From NCBI RefSeq assembly GCF_039537875.1, contig NZ_BAABBI010000004.1:49891-113890 (forward strand): a DNA stretch of 64,000 nucleotides, written 5' to 3'. The position numbers were made by a program, and so were the translations under genes. The stretch is from Corallibacter vietnamensis. Lineage in GTDB: Bacteria > Bacteroidota > Bacteroidia > Flavobacteriales > Flavobacteriaceae. The notes below the pieces were generated by a model. That model was given only the letters and a program-made list of their open reading frames with translations. It did not search any database and was not told the DNA's origin. This document shows, in pieces, positions 34,216 to 43,180 of this stretch. The stretch's first letter is position 1, and each line of letters opens with the position of its first letter.

Positions 34216-35181
34216 ATGCTATTCAGAAATCTCATAATATTATTTTTTTGCTTTTTTAATTTAATAAGTGGCTACTCTAATAATGATTTAGATAATATTA
34301 TTTTTCCTAAAGCTGAAATTCTTAATGCATATACCGCGAGAATACCTTTTAAACTCGTAGATCATCTTATTGTAATAGAAGCTGAATTGTTAGGCAAAAA
34401 AGGCGATTTTATTATTGACACAGGTTCTGAAGCGCTAATATTAAACAAGATTCACTTTCCTTTTAAGTACGAATACCGAGAAACCCCAAAACAAACAAGT
34501 GGCGTTGTAAATACTTTAGACAACACATTAGAAAAGCAACTCAAAGAGTTTGTAATAAGCAATTTAAACCTTAAAAATAAAATATCTGATGTTATAGACC
34601 TATCTCATATAGAGAAAACTAAAAGAATGCATTTACTAGGTGTTATCGGTTTTGATATTTTAAAAGACTATGAAGTTTTTATTGATATGTATCTTAACCA
34701 AATTACACTAACAAAGGTTGATAGATTTGGCAATAAATTAGATAAAAAGGTTTATTTAGAAAAAATCACAGACAGCATCAGTTTTAATTTAGTAAATCAC
34801 ACCATAGTCCTTAACGGATTTGTAAATGATAAACCTCTGAAATTTGCTTTAGACACTGCAGCAGAGTTTAATCAGATAAATAAAAATGTAAGTAAAAAAG
34901 TACTAAAAAACTTCAGACCCAATAAACGGTTAGAACTTATTGGAGCTGGAAATAAAAAAATAGAAGTTTTGGCAGGGAAATTGCATTTAGTAAAACTTAA
35001 TGATACTATTTATTTTGGTCCTATGAATACCATCTTAACAAACTTAAGCAAAATGAGTGAAGCTTTTGGCTTAAATTTAGACGGTGTTTTAGGTTATGAA
35101 TTTTTCAGACAAAAAAGAACCATTATCAATTATCAAAAAGAAAAGCTTTACTTTGTAAATAACCCAATTACAAAACAGTGA
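34216..35181 (+). CDS. Retropepsin-like aspartic protease, exported
   Basis: The 321-residue protein starts with a signal peptide. Two beta lobes each carry an active-site-like triplet: FIIDTGSEALILN (Asp69) and LKFALDTAAEFNQIN (Asp near 213). Both lobes continue with the Ile/Leu-Gly strands typical of clan AA proteases (LLGVIGFDIL, LDGVLGYEFF). A single-chain pseudo-dimeric protease of the periplasm or surface is likely. The stop codon overlaps the GTG start of the next gene. Confidence 0.8.
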   Translation: MLFRNLIILFFCFFNLISGYSNNDLDNIIFPKAEILNAYTARIPFKLVDHLIVIEAELLGKKGDFIIDTGSEALILNKIHFPFKYEYRETPKQTSGVVNTLDNTLEKQLKEFVISNLNLKNKISDVIDLSHIEKTKRMHLLGVIGFDILKDYEVFIDMYLNQITLTKVDRFGNKLDKKVYLEKITDSISFNLVNHTIVLNGFVNDKPLKFALDTAAEFNQINKNVSKKVLKNFRPNKRLELIGAGNKKIEVLAGKLHLVKLNDTIYFGPMNTILTNLSKMSEAFGLNLDGVLGYEFFRQKRTIINYQKEKLYFVNNPITKQ

Positions 35182-36140
35182 ATTTTAAACTAGTATACGC
35201 ACTCATTTTTTTACTTTTTACCCAATTTTCAATCTCACAAAACAACGATGTTTTAGGTTATAAAATTGAAGGAGATGATGTTGTATTTACCTTTGATATA
35301 AGAGATTATAAAAAATTCACTAACGAACACACCCAAGAACAACTTGATTTTAATGACTTTGACATAGAAAATGTTGTAGTATCTGGTGATTTTAATCTCT
35401 GGTCTCGTGATCAATGGAAAATGACCAAAATAAACGAGAATATCTATCAATTAAGAAAAAATATTAGCGATTTTACGGATGAATTTTCATGGGAATTTAA
35501 GTTTGTAATCAATAACAAATATTGGGCTGAACCAAGTAAAAAGGCTACAAACCTAACACCTGCAGTAGATGAAAATGGTAGAAACTTATATGTATATAAC
35601 TTAAAGCTTTTTGCTGTAACACCTAATAAGGATGGAAACATCTGTTTTAAACTACACGGCTACGAAAACGCTAAAAAGGTAATACTTACAGGATCATTTA
35701 ATAAGTGGGATGAAAACCTATTTAGAATGTCAAAAACTAAAGACGGTTGGGAACTAACACTAGACTTAAAACCTGGAGAATATGAGTATAAATTTATTGT
35801 TGACGGACATTGGATTTACGATACTAACAACCCTTCTAAAAGAAAAAATGAATACGACGGATATAATTCTGTAATTAATATAAAAGTCCCTATCACATTT
35901 AATTTAAACGGATTTAGCGCTGCAAAGAATGTCATTCTAGCAGGGTCATTTAATGATTGGAATGAATCAGACATAAAAATGGCTAAAACTGAAAGCGGCT
36001 GGAAAACAACCATACTCCTTTCAGGAGGAAAACACCACTATAAATACATTATTGATGGCGAATGGATAGTTGATCCAAAAAACCCAATCAAGGAGTACGA
36101 CAATCACGGCAATATAAATTCTGTAAAAATGGTAAAGTAA
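35178..36140 (+). CDS. Exported protein with three glycogen-binding (AMPK-CBM/E-set) domains
   Basis: The 320-residue protein uses GTG, overlapping the stop of the protease gene (GTGA). After a signal peptide come three related Ig-like modules: VVVSGDFNLWSRDQWKMTK (about 55-130), VILTGSFNKWDENLFRMSK (about 165-240) and VILAGSFNDWNESDIKMAK (about 245-320), each followed by a Y-K-F/Y-I-I/V-D-G strand. These are the hallmarks of AMPK-type glycogen-binding domains. No catalytic domain is present. The tight coupling to the aspartic protease suggests a shared role that is not known. Confidence 0.82.
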   Translation: MNFKLVYALIFLLFTQFSISQNNDVLGYKIEGDDVVFTFDIRDYKKFTNEHTQEQLDFNDFDIENVVVSGDFNLWSRDQWKMTKINENIYQLRKNISDFTDEFSWEFKFVINNKYWAEPSKKATNLTPAVDENGRNLYVYNLKLFAVTPNKDGNICFKLHGYENAKKVILTGSFNKWDENLFRMSKTKDGWELTLDLKPGEYEYKFIVDGHWIYDTNNPSKRKNEYDGYNSVINIKVPITFNLNGFSAAKNVILAGSFNDWNESDIKMAKTESGWKTTILLSGGKHHYKYIIDGEWIVDPKNPIKEYDNHGNINSVKMVK

Positions 36141-38462
36141 CTACCCTATTACTTCTAGTTTCGCAAACCTCAACAATAGTTTTTTAACGCCACCATTTTC
36201 AAAATTTATTTCAGCCTTTACATCAGCTCCTGCACCTTCTATCTTTAAAACTTCACCTTTTCCGAAACGTATATGCGCTACAATATTTCCAACGGTAAGT
36301 TTACCATCAAATAGGTTTGCAGGATTTCCTGTTGTTTTAGAAACCGGCTTTAATTTAGGAGGCGGAACAAATTTTGGAGGCTGCTTTTTCTCCATTTTTT
36401 TCCTTAAAGGCTTTTTGAATCGTATTGTATTAGGACTTGGCTCTACATCTCCAAATATATCAGCACTTAGCATTGGATTTTGACGCGGGTCATTAACCGG
36501 TGTTAATACTTCTAAATACTCATCGTCTATTTCTTCAATAAAGCGACTAGGTTCTGCATCAATTAGTTTTCCCCAACGATATCTTGAAAGTGTATATGTT
36601 AAATAAGCTTGCTTCTCTGCTCTAGTTAAGGCCACATAAAATAAACGGCGCTCTTCTTCTAACTCACTGCGAGTATTCATACTCATGGCACTTGGAAACA
36701 AATCTTCTTCCATACCTACAATATATACATAAGGAAACTCTAATCCTTTTGCCAAGTGAATCGTCATTAAAGCAACACGATCATCATCACCTTTATCATT
36801 ATCTAAATCTGTTGCTAAAGCTACATCTTCAAGAAACTCTGCTAAAGAACCTGTGGTATCTGCCAATTCTTTTTGTTCTTCAACAAAGTCTTTCATACCA
36901 TTTAAAAGCTCTTCAATATTCTCCATTCTAGCAACACCTTCAGGCGTTGCATCTTTGTTAAACTCACGTATTAAGCCACTGGTTTTGGTAACATGTTCAG
37001 CTAGTTCAAAAGCATTTGCTGTTTGGTTCATTACCTGAAAACTTTCAATCATTGTTGCAAAATCTTGAAGTTTTCCTTTAGTTCCAGAGTTAATCTTAAT
37101 ATCTACTTTATCAAGATTTTGAATTACTTCAAAAATAGAACGGTTATAACCATTTGCAGCGACTACTAACCTATCAATAGTTGTTTGCCCAATTCCTCTT
37201 GCAGGGAAGTTAATAACCCGTTTTAAGGCTTCTTCATCAGATGGGTTTATAACCAATCGTAAATAAGATAGAACATCTTTTATTTCTTTACGTTGATAAA
37301 ACGATAATCCTCCATAAATACGATATTCGATACCACGTTTACGAAGCGCATCTTCCATTGCACGAGATTGTGCGTTGGTACGATATAAAATAGCAAAATC
37401 ACTATTTTTAAGTTGCTGGTTCATTTTGTTTTCAAAAATAGAACTCGCCACATAACGACCTTCGTCTCCATCGGTCATTAATCGGTTAACTTTTATTTTT
37501 GGTCCATCATCATTTGCTGTCCAAACTACTTTTTCTAGCTTGGTTTGGTTTTTATCTATAATTGAATTTGCAGCATTTACAATGTTTTTAGTAGAACGGT
37601 AGTTTTGTTCTAGTCTAAAAAGCTTCACATCATCATAATCTTTTTGAAAATTTAATATGTTATTGATGTTTGCTCCACGAAAGGCATAAATACTTTGTGC
37701 ATCATCACCTACAACACATATATTCTGAAATCTATCAGATAATGCACGTACTATAAGATATTGTGAATGGTTTGTATCCTGATACTCATCTACTAAAATA
37801 TATCTAAATCTATCTTGGTATTTTGCTAACACATCAGGAAATCGTGTTAAAAGCTCATTGGTTTTAAGCAATAAATCATCAAAATCCATGGCGCCAGCTT
37901 TAAAACAACGCTCTACATAGTTTTTATAAATATCTCCCATTCTTGGGCGTCTAGCTGCTTTATCTGCTTCTATAAGCTCGGGATTATTAAAATAAGCCTT
38001 GACTGTTATCAAGCTGTTTTTATACGATGAAATTCTAGAACGAATTTGCTTGTATTTATAAACGTCTTTATCAAGATTCATTTCTTTAATGATAGAGGCT
38101 ATTAATCTATCAGAATCTTGTGCGTCATAAATGGTAAAGTTACTTGGGTAACCAAGTCTGTCAGCTTCTATTCTTAAAATTTTTGCAAAAACCGAGTGAA
38201 ATGTTCCCATCCAAAGGTTTTTGGCTTCACTAGCTCCTACAATTTGAGCAATACGCTCTTTCATTTCTCGAGCGGCTTTGTTTGTAAAGGTTAGTGACAA
38301 TATATTAAATGGGTCAATTCCTTGACTCATAAGGTATGCTATTCTATAGGTTAGCACACGCGTTTTTCCAGAACCGGCTCCTGCTATCACAATCATAGGG
38401 CCATCTTTTTGTATTGTTGGCGCTAATTGTGCTTCATTTAACTGACTTAAATACTTCTCCAA
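36141..38462 (-). CDS. ATP-dependent DNA helicase, UvrD/PcrA family
   Basis: The 773-residue superfamily-1A helicase shows GAGSGKTRVLTYR (motif I), LTFTNKAAREMKERI (Ia), DEYQDTN (II), VGDDAQSIYAFRGA (III), YRSTKNI (IV), TIHLAKGLEFPYVYIVG (V) and ALTRAEKQAYL (VI). A C-terminal basic linker and small Tudor-like domain (VGNIVAHIRFGKGEVLKIEG) match PcrA/UvrD. It acts in excision and mismatch repair and in fork rescue. It converges with the E-set gene and the two stops are directly adjacent. Confidence 0.93.
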   Translation of the reverse strand: MEKYLSQLNEAQLAPTIQKDGPMIVIAGAGSGKTRVLTYRIAYLMSQGIDPFNILSLTFTNKAAREMKERIAQIVGASEAKNLWMGTFHSVFAKILRIEADRLGYPSNFTIYDAQDSDRLIASIIKEMNLDKDVYKYKQIRSRISSYKNSLITVKAYFNNPELIEADKAARRPRMGDIYKNYVERCFKAGAMDFDDLLLKTNELLTRFPDVLAKYQDRFRYILVDEYQDTNHSQYLIVRALSDRFQNICVVGDDAQSIYAFRGANINNILNFQKDYDDVKLFRLEQNYRSTKNIVNAANSIIDKNQTKLEKVVWTANDDGPKIKVNRLMTDGDEGRYVASSIFENKMNQQLKNSDFAILYRTNAQSRAMEDALRKRGIEYRIYGGLSFYQRKEIKDVLSYLRLVINPSDEEALKRVINFPARGIGQTTIDRLVVAANGYNRSIFEVIQNLDKVDIKINSGTKGKLQDFATMIESFQVMNQTANAFELAEHVTKTSGLIREFNKDATPEGVARMENIEELLNGMKDFVEEQKELADTTGSLAEFLEDVALATDLDNDKGDDDRVALMTIHLAKGLEFPYVYIVGMEEDLFPSAMSMNTRSELEEERRLFYVALTRAEKQAYLTYTLSRYRWGKLIDAEPSRFIEEIDDEYLEVLTPVNDPRQNPMLSADIFGDVEPSPNTIRFKKPLRKKMEKKQPPKFVPPPKLKPVSKTTGNPANLFDGKLTVGNIVAHIRFGKGEVLKIEGAGADVKAEINFENGGVKKLLLRFAKLEVIG

Positions 38463-38559
38463 TTTTCAATTTCATTTTAAGGTGTGAAAATAACTATTGT
38501 ATTACTTTTTACCACTGCGATTTATTAATAATTATAAACAATTTAGATCGTAAAAATTA

Positions 38560-40131
38560 TTATTGTTCTTTTACACCATTGGTCATTGCATCAAGCAAGC
38601 CTGCTCGTACGTTGAGCCATAAAAAATTAAAAACTGATTTTGTTTTATCACGCTCTACATTCTCCTTGTAACCTAACCTAAATTGATTGGTTGCATCATC
38701 ACTATTTTTAGACACAAAAATGTTTAAAACGTCTGATAAGAGTTTGTTTTTTCGCTTACCATCTTTGCGAAGCGCTATGATATCAAAGTTCTTGTATTTT
38801 GTTTTTAAATCTACTCTAGATGTGTGTTTATTTCCTCTTACAGTAAATAATGTTTTTAACATATCTCCTTGAAAACGCACTTTTAAATTAGGTTCTGAAA
38901 ACACGTTAATAGCATTTGCCGATAGATTATCTATTGCTGCGTTGAATGTAAATGCATCACTTGCATCATTAACATCAAAAACCCAATTTGCTTTCATTGG
39001 CGCATTTTTCATGAACATAGATGTAACATCTATTTGTGTTTTCTTTGTTGTATCATAAGTATTCCCAACGTTTTTTAATGTGGCGTTAAAATCTGAAAAA
39101 GATATTTTACCTCCGTGGTTTTCAACTTTAGTACGTTCGTAATATTCAATACTTGCATTATTTACAAAAACTTCTTTCAACATTAAATTAAAATTCAAAT
39201 CGCGTAGCATCTCGCTATAAAGAGGTTTTATTGTAAGATCATCTTCTACTAATTTATCTCTGTAAATACTAACTTTAGGTATTTCAAAATTTGTTGTTTG
39301 TGCTTTAAAATAAAATGTTGAGCCTTGATGAAAACCAAAATCATAATCATCAATATTTATAGCCTCAAACTTGATATCAAAATGGTCTCTTTCTTTATCT
39401 AATAACTCTGAAAATTGCTGTTTAGGATACTTTGTATAAAGCTTTAAGCCTTGAAACGTGATTTTTTTATCATATAGTTTTGATGATTCTATTTCTAGAT
39501 CATCAAACTGATTCAACTGATAAAAAAGCGTATCAAATGATAGTTGATGACTCTTAAAAGTTATAGGCATTTTATTCTGTAATGTCTTTTCTGAAAGATT
39601 AATTTGCTCTAACTGCAATGCAACATTATCTACTTTAAACAAAAGCGAGTCTGTCTCAACCTCAAACACTTGTGCGTTTCCTTGTTTTATAGAAAAGTGC
39701 TCAACGTCAACATCTAAATCAAATGTGCTTGATTTAGCCATACTAGACGCTTTAAAGTCTGCTTGATCATTGTATTTATAAATTACTTTGGGATGTTTTA
39801 CAAAAACATTGTCTATAGAAATTTTATCATTAAAAAAATAATCCCAATAGCTTACATCTTCTATCAACAAAGTATCTACTGAAAGTTGTAAGTACGTTAT
39901 ATCTGTATTTTCTCCTTTTTTTACCACAGAAGCGTTTGTAAGTGTTATTTCACCTTTACGCGTACTCACTAATAAACCTTTATAATCAACCTGGACTGTT
40001 TTTGGCAAACTATTTTTAAGGTAATTTTCTAATTTTGAATTCAGTATACAATCACATACAACAAAAAAAAGAATCACAATAGCTACACAAGCTAACACAA
40101 CTATTAAAAAGCGTTTTGTAGATTTTTTCAT
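38560..40131 (-). CDS. AsmA-like membrane-anchored protein of unknown function
   Basis: The 523-residue protein has one N-terminal membrane helix (FLIVVLACVAIVILFFVVCD) and a long beta-rich region in the periplasm: repeated patterns of the form ISIDNVFVKHPKVIYKY, then KVDNVALQLEQINLSEKTLQ. This layout resembles AsmA/DUF748 proteins, which form lipid-transfer-like beta grooves. The relation is by general layout only. The C-terminus (FNFLWLNVRAGLLDAM) is conserved-looking. It is divergent from the FMN glutamate-synthase-like gene. Confidence 0.65.
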   Translation of the reverse strand: MKKSTKRFLIVVLACVAIVILFFVVCDCILNSKLENYLKNSLPKTVQVDYKGLLVSTRKGEITLTNASVVKKGENTDITYLQLSVDTLLIEDVSYWDYFFNDKISIDNVFVKHPKVIYKYNDQADFKASSMAKSSTFDLDVDVEHFSIKQGNAQVFEVETDSLLFKVDNVALQLEQINLSEKTLQNKMPITFKSHQLSFDTLFYQLNQFDDLEIESSKLYDKKITFQGLKLYTKYPKQQFSELLDKERDHFDIKFEAINIDDYDFGFHQGSTFYFKAQTTNFEIPKVSIYRDKLVEDDLTIKPLYSEMLRDLNFNLMLKEVFVNNASIEYYERTKVENHGGKISFSDFNATLKNVGNTYDTTKKTQIDVTSMFMKNAPMKANWVFDVNDASDAFTFNAAIDNLSANAINVFSEPNLKVRFQGDMLKTLFTVRGNKHTSRVDLKTKYKNFDIIALRKDGKRKNKLLSDVLNIFVSKNSDDATNQFRLGYKENVERDKTKSVFNFLWLNVRAGLLDAMTNGVKEQ

Positions 40132-40193
40132 ATTATAAAGATATAGTTTTAGAACAGTTTATTTTTAAATATCTTTATCACAAATTAATATTT

Positions 40194-41756
40194 ATGGAAT
40201 CTATTCTTGATTTTTTAAGCCAAATCTCTTGGTGGATGTGGGTATTAATCGCATTAGCCCTTGTTGCTTTTAGAGATGTTTTTTTACAAAAAAAACACAC
40301 CATAAGTCACAACTTCCCTATTATAGGGCATTTCAGGTACATGCTAGAAAGAATTGGCCCAGAATTAAGACAATATTTAGTAGCCAATAACCGAGAAGAA
40401 CTCCCTTTTAACAGAATTGAAAGAGGCTGGATTTACGCATCTGCAAAACACGAAAATAACTACGAAGGTTTTGGTACTGATAGAGATATTTATGCGCATC
40501 AGCATATTTTTATAAACAATGCCATGATGCCTTACAAGCTAGAAAACGAACATCCTAATGCCATTGACAAAACATTTTTACCTTGCGCCAAAGTTATAGG
40601 AGCTTATAATAAACGTAAAAAACCTTTTAGACCTGCTTCGGTAATTAATGTATCTGCAATGAGTTTTGGCTCTCTTTCTGCAAAAGCTGTTGAATCACTT
40701 AACAAAGGTGTACATTTAGCTGGCGCATACCATAACACAGGCGAAGGTGGTTTATCGCCTTACCACTGTAATGGCGGTGATGTTATATTTCATTTTGGAA
40801 CTGGCTATTTTGGTGTTAGAGATAAAAACGGAAATTTCTCATTAGAAAAACTAATTAAGCTTGTTGAAGACAATCCGCATGTAAAAGCCATTGAAATAAA
40901 ACTTTCTCAAGGTGCTAAACCAGGAAAAGGTGGTGTATTACCAGGTTCAAAAATCACTGAAGAAATTGCAAAAATTCGCCATGTTGAGATTGGCAAAGAC
41001 GTACTTTCTCCTCCTAACCATTCGGCTTTTAGCAACGTTCCTGAAATGGTTGATTTTATAGAACAAATAGCTGACGCCACAGGACTACCAGTTGGTATTA
41101 AAGCTGCTATTGGAAAACTTGAACAATGGAATGAATTGGCAGACATAATGAAAGCAACAGGTAAAGGCCCTGATTTTATTACCGTAGATGGCGGCGAAGG
41201 TGGTACCGGCGCAGCGCCTCCTAGTTTTGCTGATCATGTTTCTCTGCCTTGGGTATATGGTTTTAGTGATCTCTACCGGATGTTTAAAGAAAAAGGACTT
41301 ACAGAGCGTATTGTATTTATAGGTAGCGGAAAATTAGGCTTTCCTGCAAAAGCCGCTATGGCATTTGCAATGGGTGTAGATTGTATAAATGTTGCACGAG
41401 AAGCCATGATGAGTATTGGCTGTATTCAAGCGCAAATATGTCACACTAACAGATGCCCTAGTGGTGTTGCTACACAAAGCAAATGGTTGCAAAGCGGTAT
41501 TGACACTTCTTTAAAATCTGTTAGACTTGCGCAATATTTTAAAACCTTTAGAAAAGAACTTATTGAAATAACACACGCAGCAGGATATGAACATCCCTGC
41601 CAATTTAAAATGAGTGATGTTGATGTTAATGTAGATGACCACAATTTATCTAAAGAACTAGACAGAACTTATATGTACAATAAAACCCCAGTTCCATTTA
41701 AAAGTATGCAAGATTTAAAAGATTGTATATATTTGGGTGGAAAATCTAACAACTAA
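40194..41756 (+). CDS. FMN-binding glutamate-synthase-family protein
   Basis: The 520-residue protein corresponds to the GltB synthase domain, preceded by one membrane helix (WWMWVLIALALVAFRDVF). It has NVSAMSFGSLSAKAVESLNKG, NTGEGGLSPYH, ITVDGGEGGTGAAPPSF and the iron-sulfur cysteines GCIQAQICHTNRCPSG (C-x5-C-x4-C). It lacks the glutaminase domain and GltD contacts, so real glutamate synthase activity is doubtful; oxidoreductase of unknown substrate is safer. The next gene lies 9 bases on. Confidence 0.85.
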   Translation: MESILDFLSQISWWMWVLIALALVAFRDVFLQKKHTISHNFPIIGHFRYMLERIGPELRQYLVANNREELPFNRIERGWIYASAKHENNYEGFGTDRDIYAHQHIFINNAMMPYKLENEHPNAIDKTFLPCAKVIGAYNKRKKPFRPASVINVSAMSFGSLSAKAVESLNKGVHLAGAYHNTGEGGLSPYHCNGGDVIFHFGTGYFGVRDKNGNFSLEKLIKLVEDNPHVKAIEIKLSQGAKPGKGGVLPGSKITEEIAKIRHVEIGKDVLSPPNHSAFSNVPEMVDFIEQIADATGLPVGIKAAIGKLEQWNELADIMKATGKGPDFITVDGGEGGTGAAPPSFADHVSLPWVYGFSDLYRMFKEKGLTERIVFIGSGKLGFPAKAAMAFAMGVDCINVAREAMMSIGCIQAQICHTNRCPSGVATQSKWLQSGIDTSLKSVRLAQYFKTFRKELIEITHAAGYEHPCQFKMSDVDVNVDDHNLSKELDRTYMYNKTPVPFKSMQDLKDCIYLGGKSNN

Positions 41757-41765
41757 CAAAACAAA

Positions 41766-42287
41766 ATGGAGATAGAAAAATTATTTGAAGTCGTTTTATA
41801 TGCTGTACCAGCTTTAATTACAGGCTTAATTGCTTTTTACTTTTTTAAAGAACACACAAAAAATGAAGATGGTCGCAGACGTTTTTTACTTCATAAAGAC
41901 ATCCAAGTAAACACTTTACCTATTAGATTACAAGCTTATGAACGCATGTCTTTATTTCTTGAGAGAATTACGCCATCAAAATTACTTATAAGAGTTTCTC
42001 CTAATTCATCTAACAAAGAAGATTACGAGTCTTTACTTATAGCCAGCATTGAACAAGAATTTGAACACAACTTATCACAGCAAATATATTTAAGCGATGA
42101 GTGTTGGAATATTATCACTGCTGCAAAAAATGCAACTATTCAATTAATTAGAAAAGCTAGCCTTTTAGAAAAAACTGACACAGCAAATAAGCTACGCGAG
42201 GTGGTTCTTACTGAAATGATGGAAAAACGCGCTCCTAGTGATGCAGCCTTATCTTTCATTAAGAAAGAAGTAAGCGAAATGTGGTAA
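41766..42287 (+). CDS. Conserved protein with one membrane helix, unknown function
   Basis: The 173-residue protein has an N-terminal helix (VVLYAVPALITGLIAFYFF) and a soluble helical region (LPIRLQAYERMSLFLERI, ASIEQEFEHNLSQQIYLSDE). I do not recognise a named family. It follows the FMN glutamate-synthase-like gene by 9 bases and is likely co-transcribed with it. Its stop lies 5 bases from the convergent patatin gene. Confidence 0.75.
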   Translation: MEIEKLFEVVLYAVPALITGLIAFYFFKEHTKNEDGRRRFLLHKDIQVNTLPIRLQAYERMSLFLERITPSKLLIRVSPNSSNKEDYESLLIASIEQEFEHNLSQQIYLSDECWNIITAAKNATIQLIRKASLLEKTDTANKLREVVLTEMMEKRAPSDAALSFIKKEVSEMW

Positions 42288-42292
42288 ACTTT

Positions 42293-43180
42293 TTAAGTTT
42301 TATTGTGTCGCTCTTTAGCATAATCATATCCTAACTGCCACCATTTAGTCATAAGTTTCTTACTGAAAATCAATGAGTTTTCAGTAAGATCTGTTGGTGT
42401 GTAATATAAGTTAAGCTTTACTCCTTTATTTTTAGCAGCCAGTTTACCTATAATTATATCGTTTCGTTCTACTTGATTTAGCAAGTGCCCAAATAAGTTT
42501 ATCATAAGTGAAAAAGGATTTTTTCCTAACACTTTCATTCTATCCATTTGTTCTGCTTCTAGAACCACAGCATCAATTTCTGTTGCACCTCTTTGTATAG
42601 CCTCTCTTATAGGTATAACACAACCTAATCCGCCATCAGCATACTCATAACCATCTACTTTTGCAATAGACATAAATGGAATATAATTACATGAAATCCA
42701 AATCCAGTTACAAAACTCTTCGTATGTGCAGTCATTTATTGATTTATACTCTACTGTGTTTTTTGACAAGTTAGAAACAGTCACCACAACATCTTCTTTA
42801 GTAGCTTTTATTTTTAAGTACTCTTCTTTTGTAAAATTCTTTTTTATGTTTCTACGTAAAGCTTTGCTCTCCCCAAAGGTTCGTTTCATTCTAATGAATT
42901 GCCATAAAGAATTCAAAAAATCAATAGAAACATATTCTCTACCTCCTTTTTCACGCTGAATAAAAGGACTTACACTAAAAATATCATGCTGTTGAACATT
43001 TGTAAAAATATCATACAACTTATCTATATCATTAACAGCTAAATGAGGTATTAATAAACTCCCTGTAGATGTTCCTAAAAACATATCATAATGCTTTCCT
43101 TCTTCTCGCATAAGATATTGTGCAACACCACCTGCATAGGCGCCTTTACTTCCGCCTCCAGATATTACTAATGCTCTCAT
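42293..43180 (-). CDS. Patatin-like phospholipase
   Basis: The 295-residue protein has the oxyanion loop SGGGSKGAYAGG (7-18), the nucleophile motif GTSTG with Ser38 (36-40) and a YADGG catalytic Asp motif in the second half. Patatins are Ser-Asp dyad acyl hydrolases acting on lipids. No signal peptide is seen. It directly abuts the upstream M1 aminopeptidase gene on the same strand (its ATG is at 43180, the other's stop at 43181), so the two are likely co-transcribed. Confidence 0.88.
   Translation of the reverse strand: MRALVISGGGSKGAYAGGVAQYLMREEGKHYDMFLGTSTGSLLIPHLAVNDIDKLYDIFTNVQQHDIFSVSPFIQREKGGREYVSIDFLNSLWQFIRMKRTFGESKALRRNIKKNFTKEEYLKIKATKEDVVVTVSNLSKNTVEYKSINDCTYEEFCNWIWISCNYIPFMSIAKVDGYEYADGGLGCVIPIREAIQRGATEIDAVVLEAEQMDRMKVLGKNPFSLMINLFGHLLNQVERNDIIIGKLAAKNKGVKLNLYYTPTDLTENSLIFSKKLMTKWWQLGYDYAKERHNKT

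Noticed and set aside
40194..41756. Authentic glutamate synthase large subunit
   Set aside because: The glutaminase domain and the C-terminal GXGXG domain are missing; only the FMN/iron-sulfur synthase domain is present.
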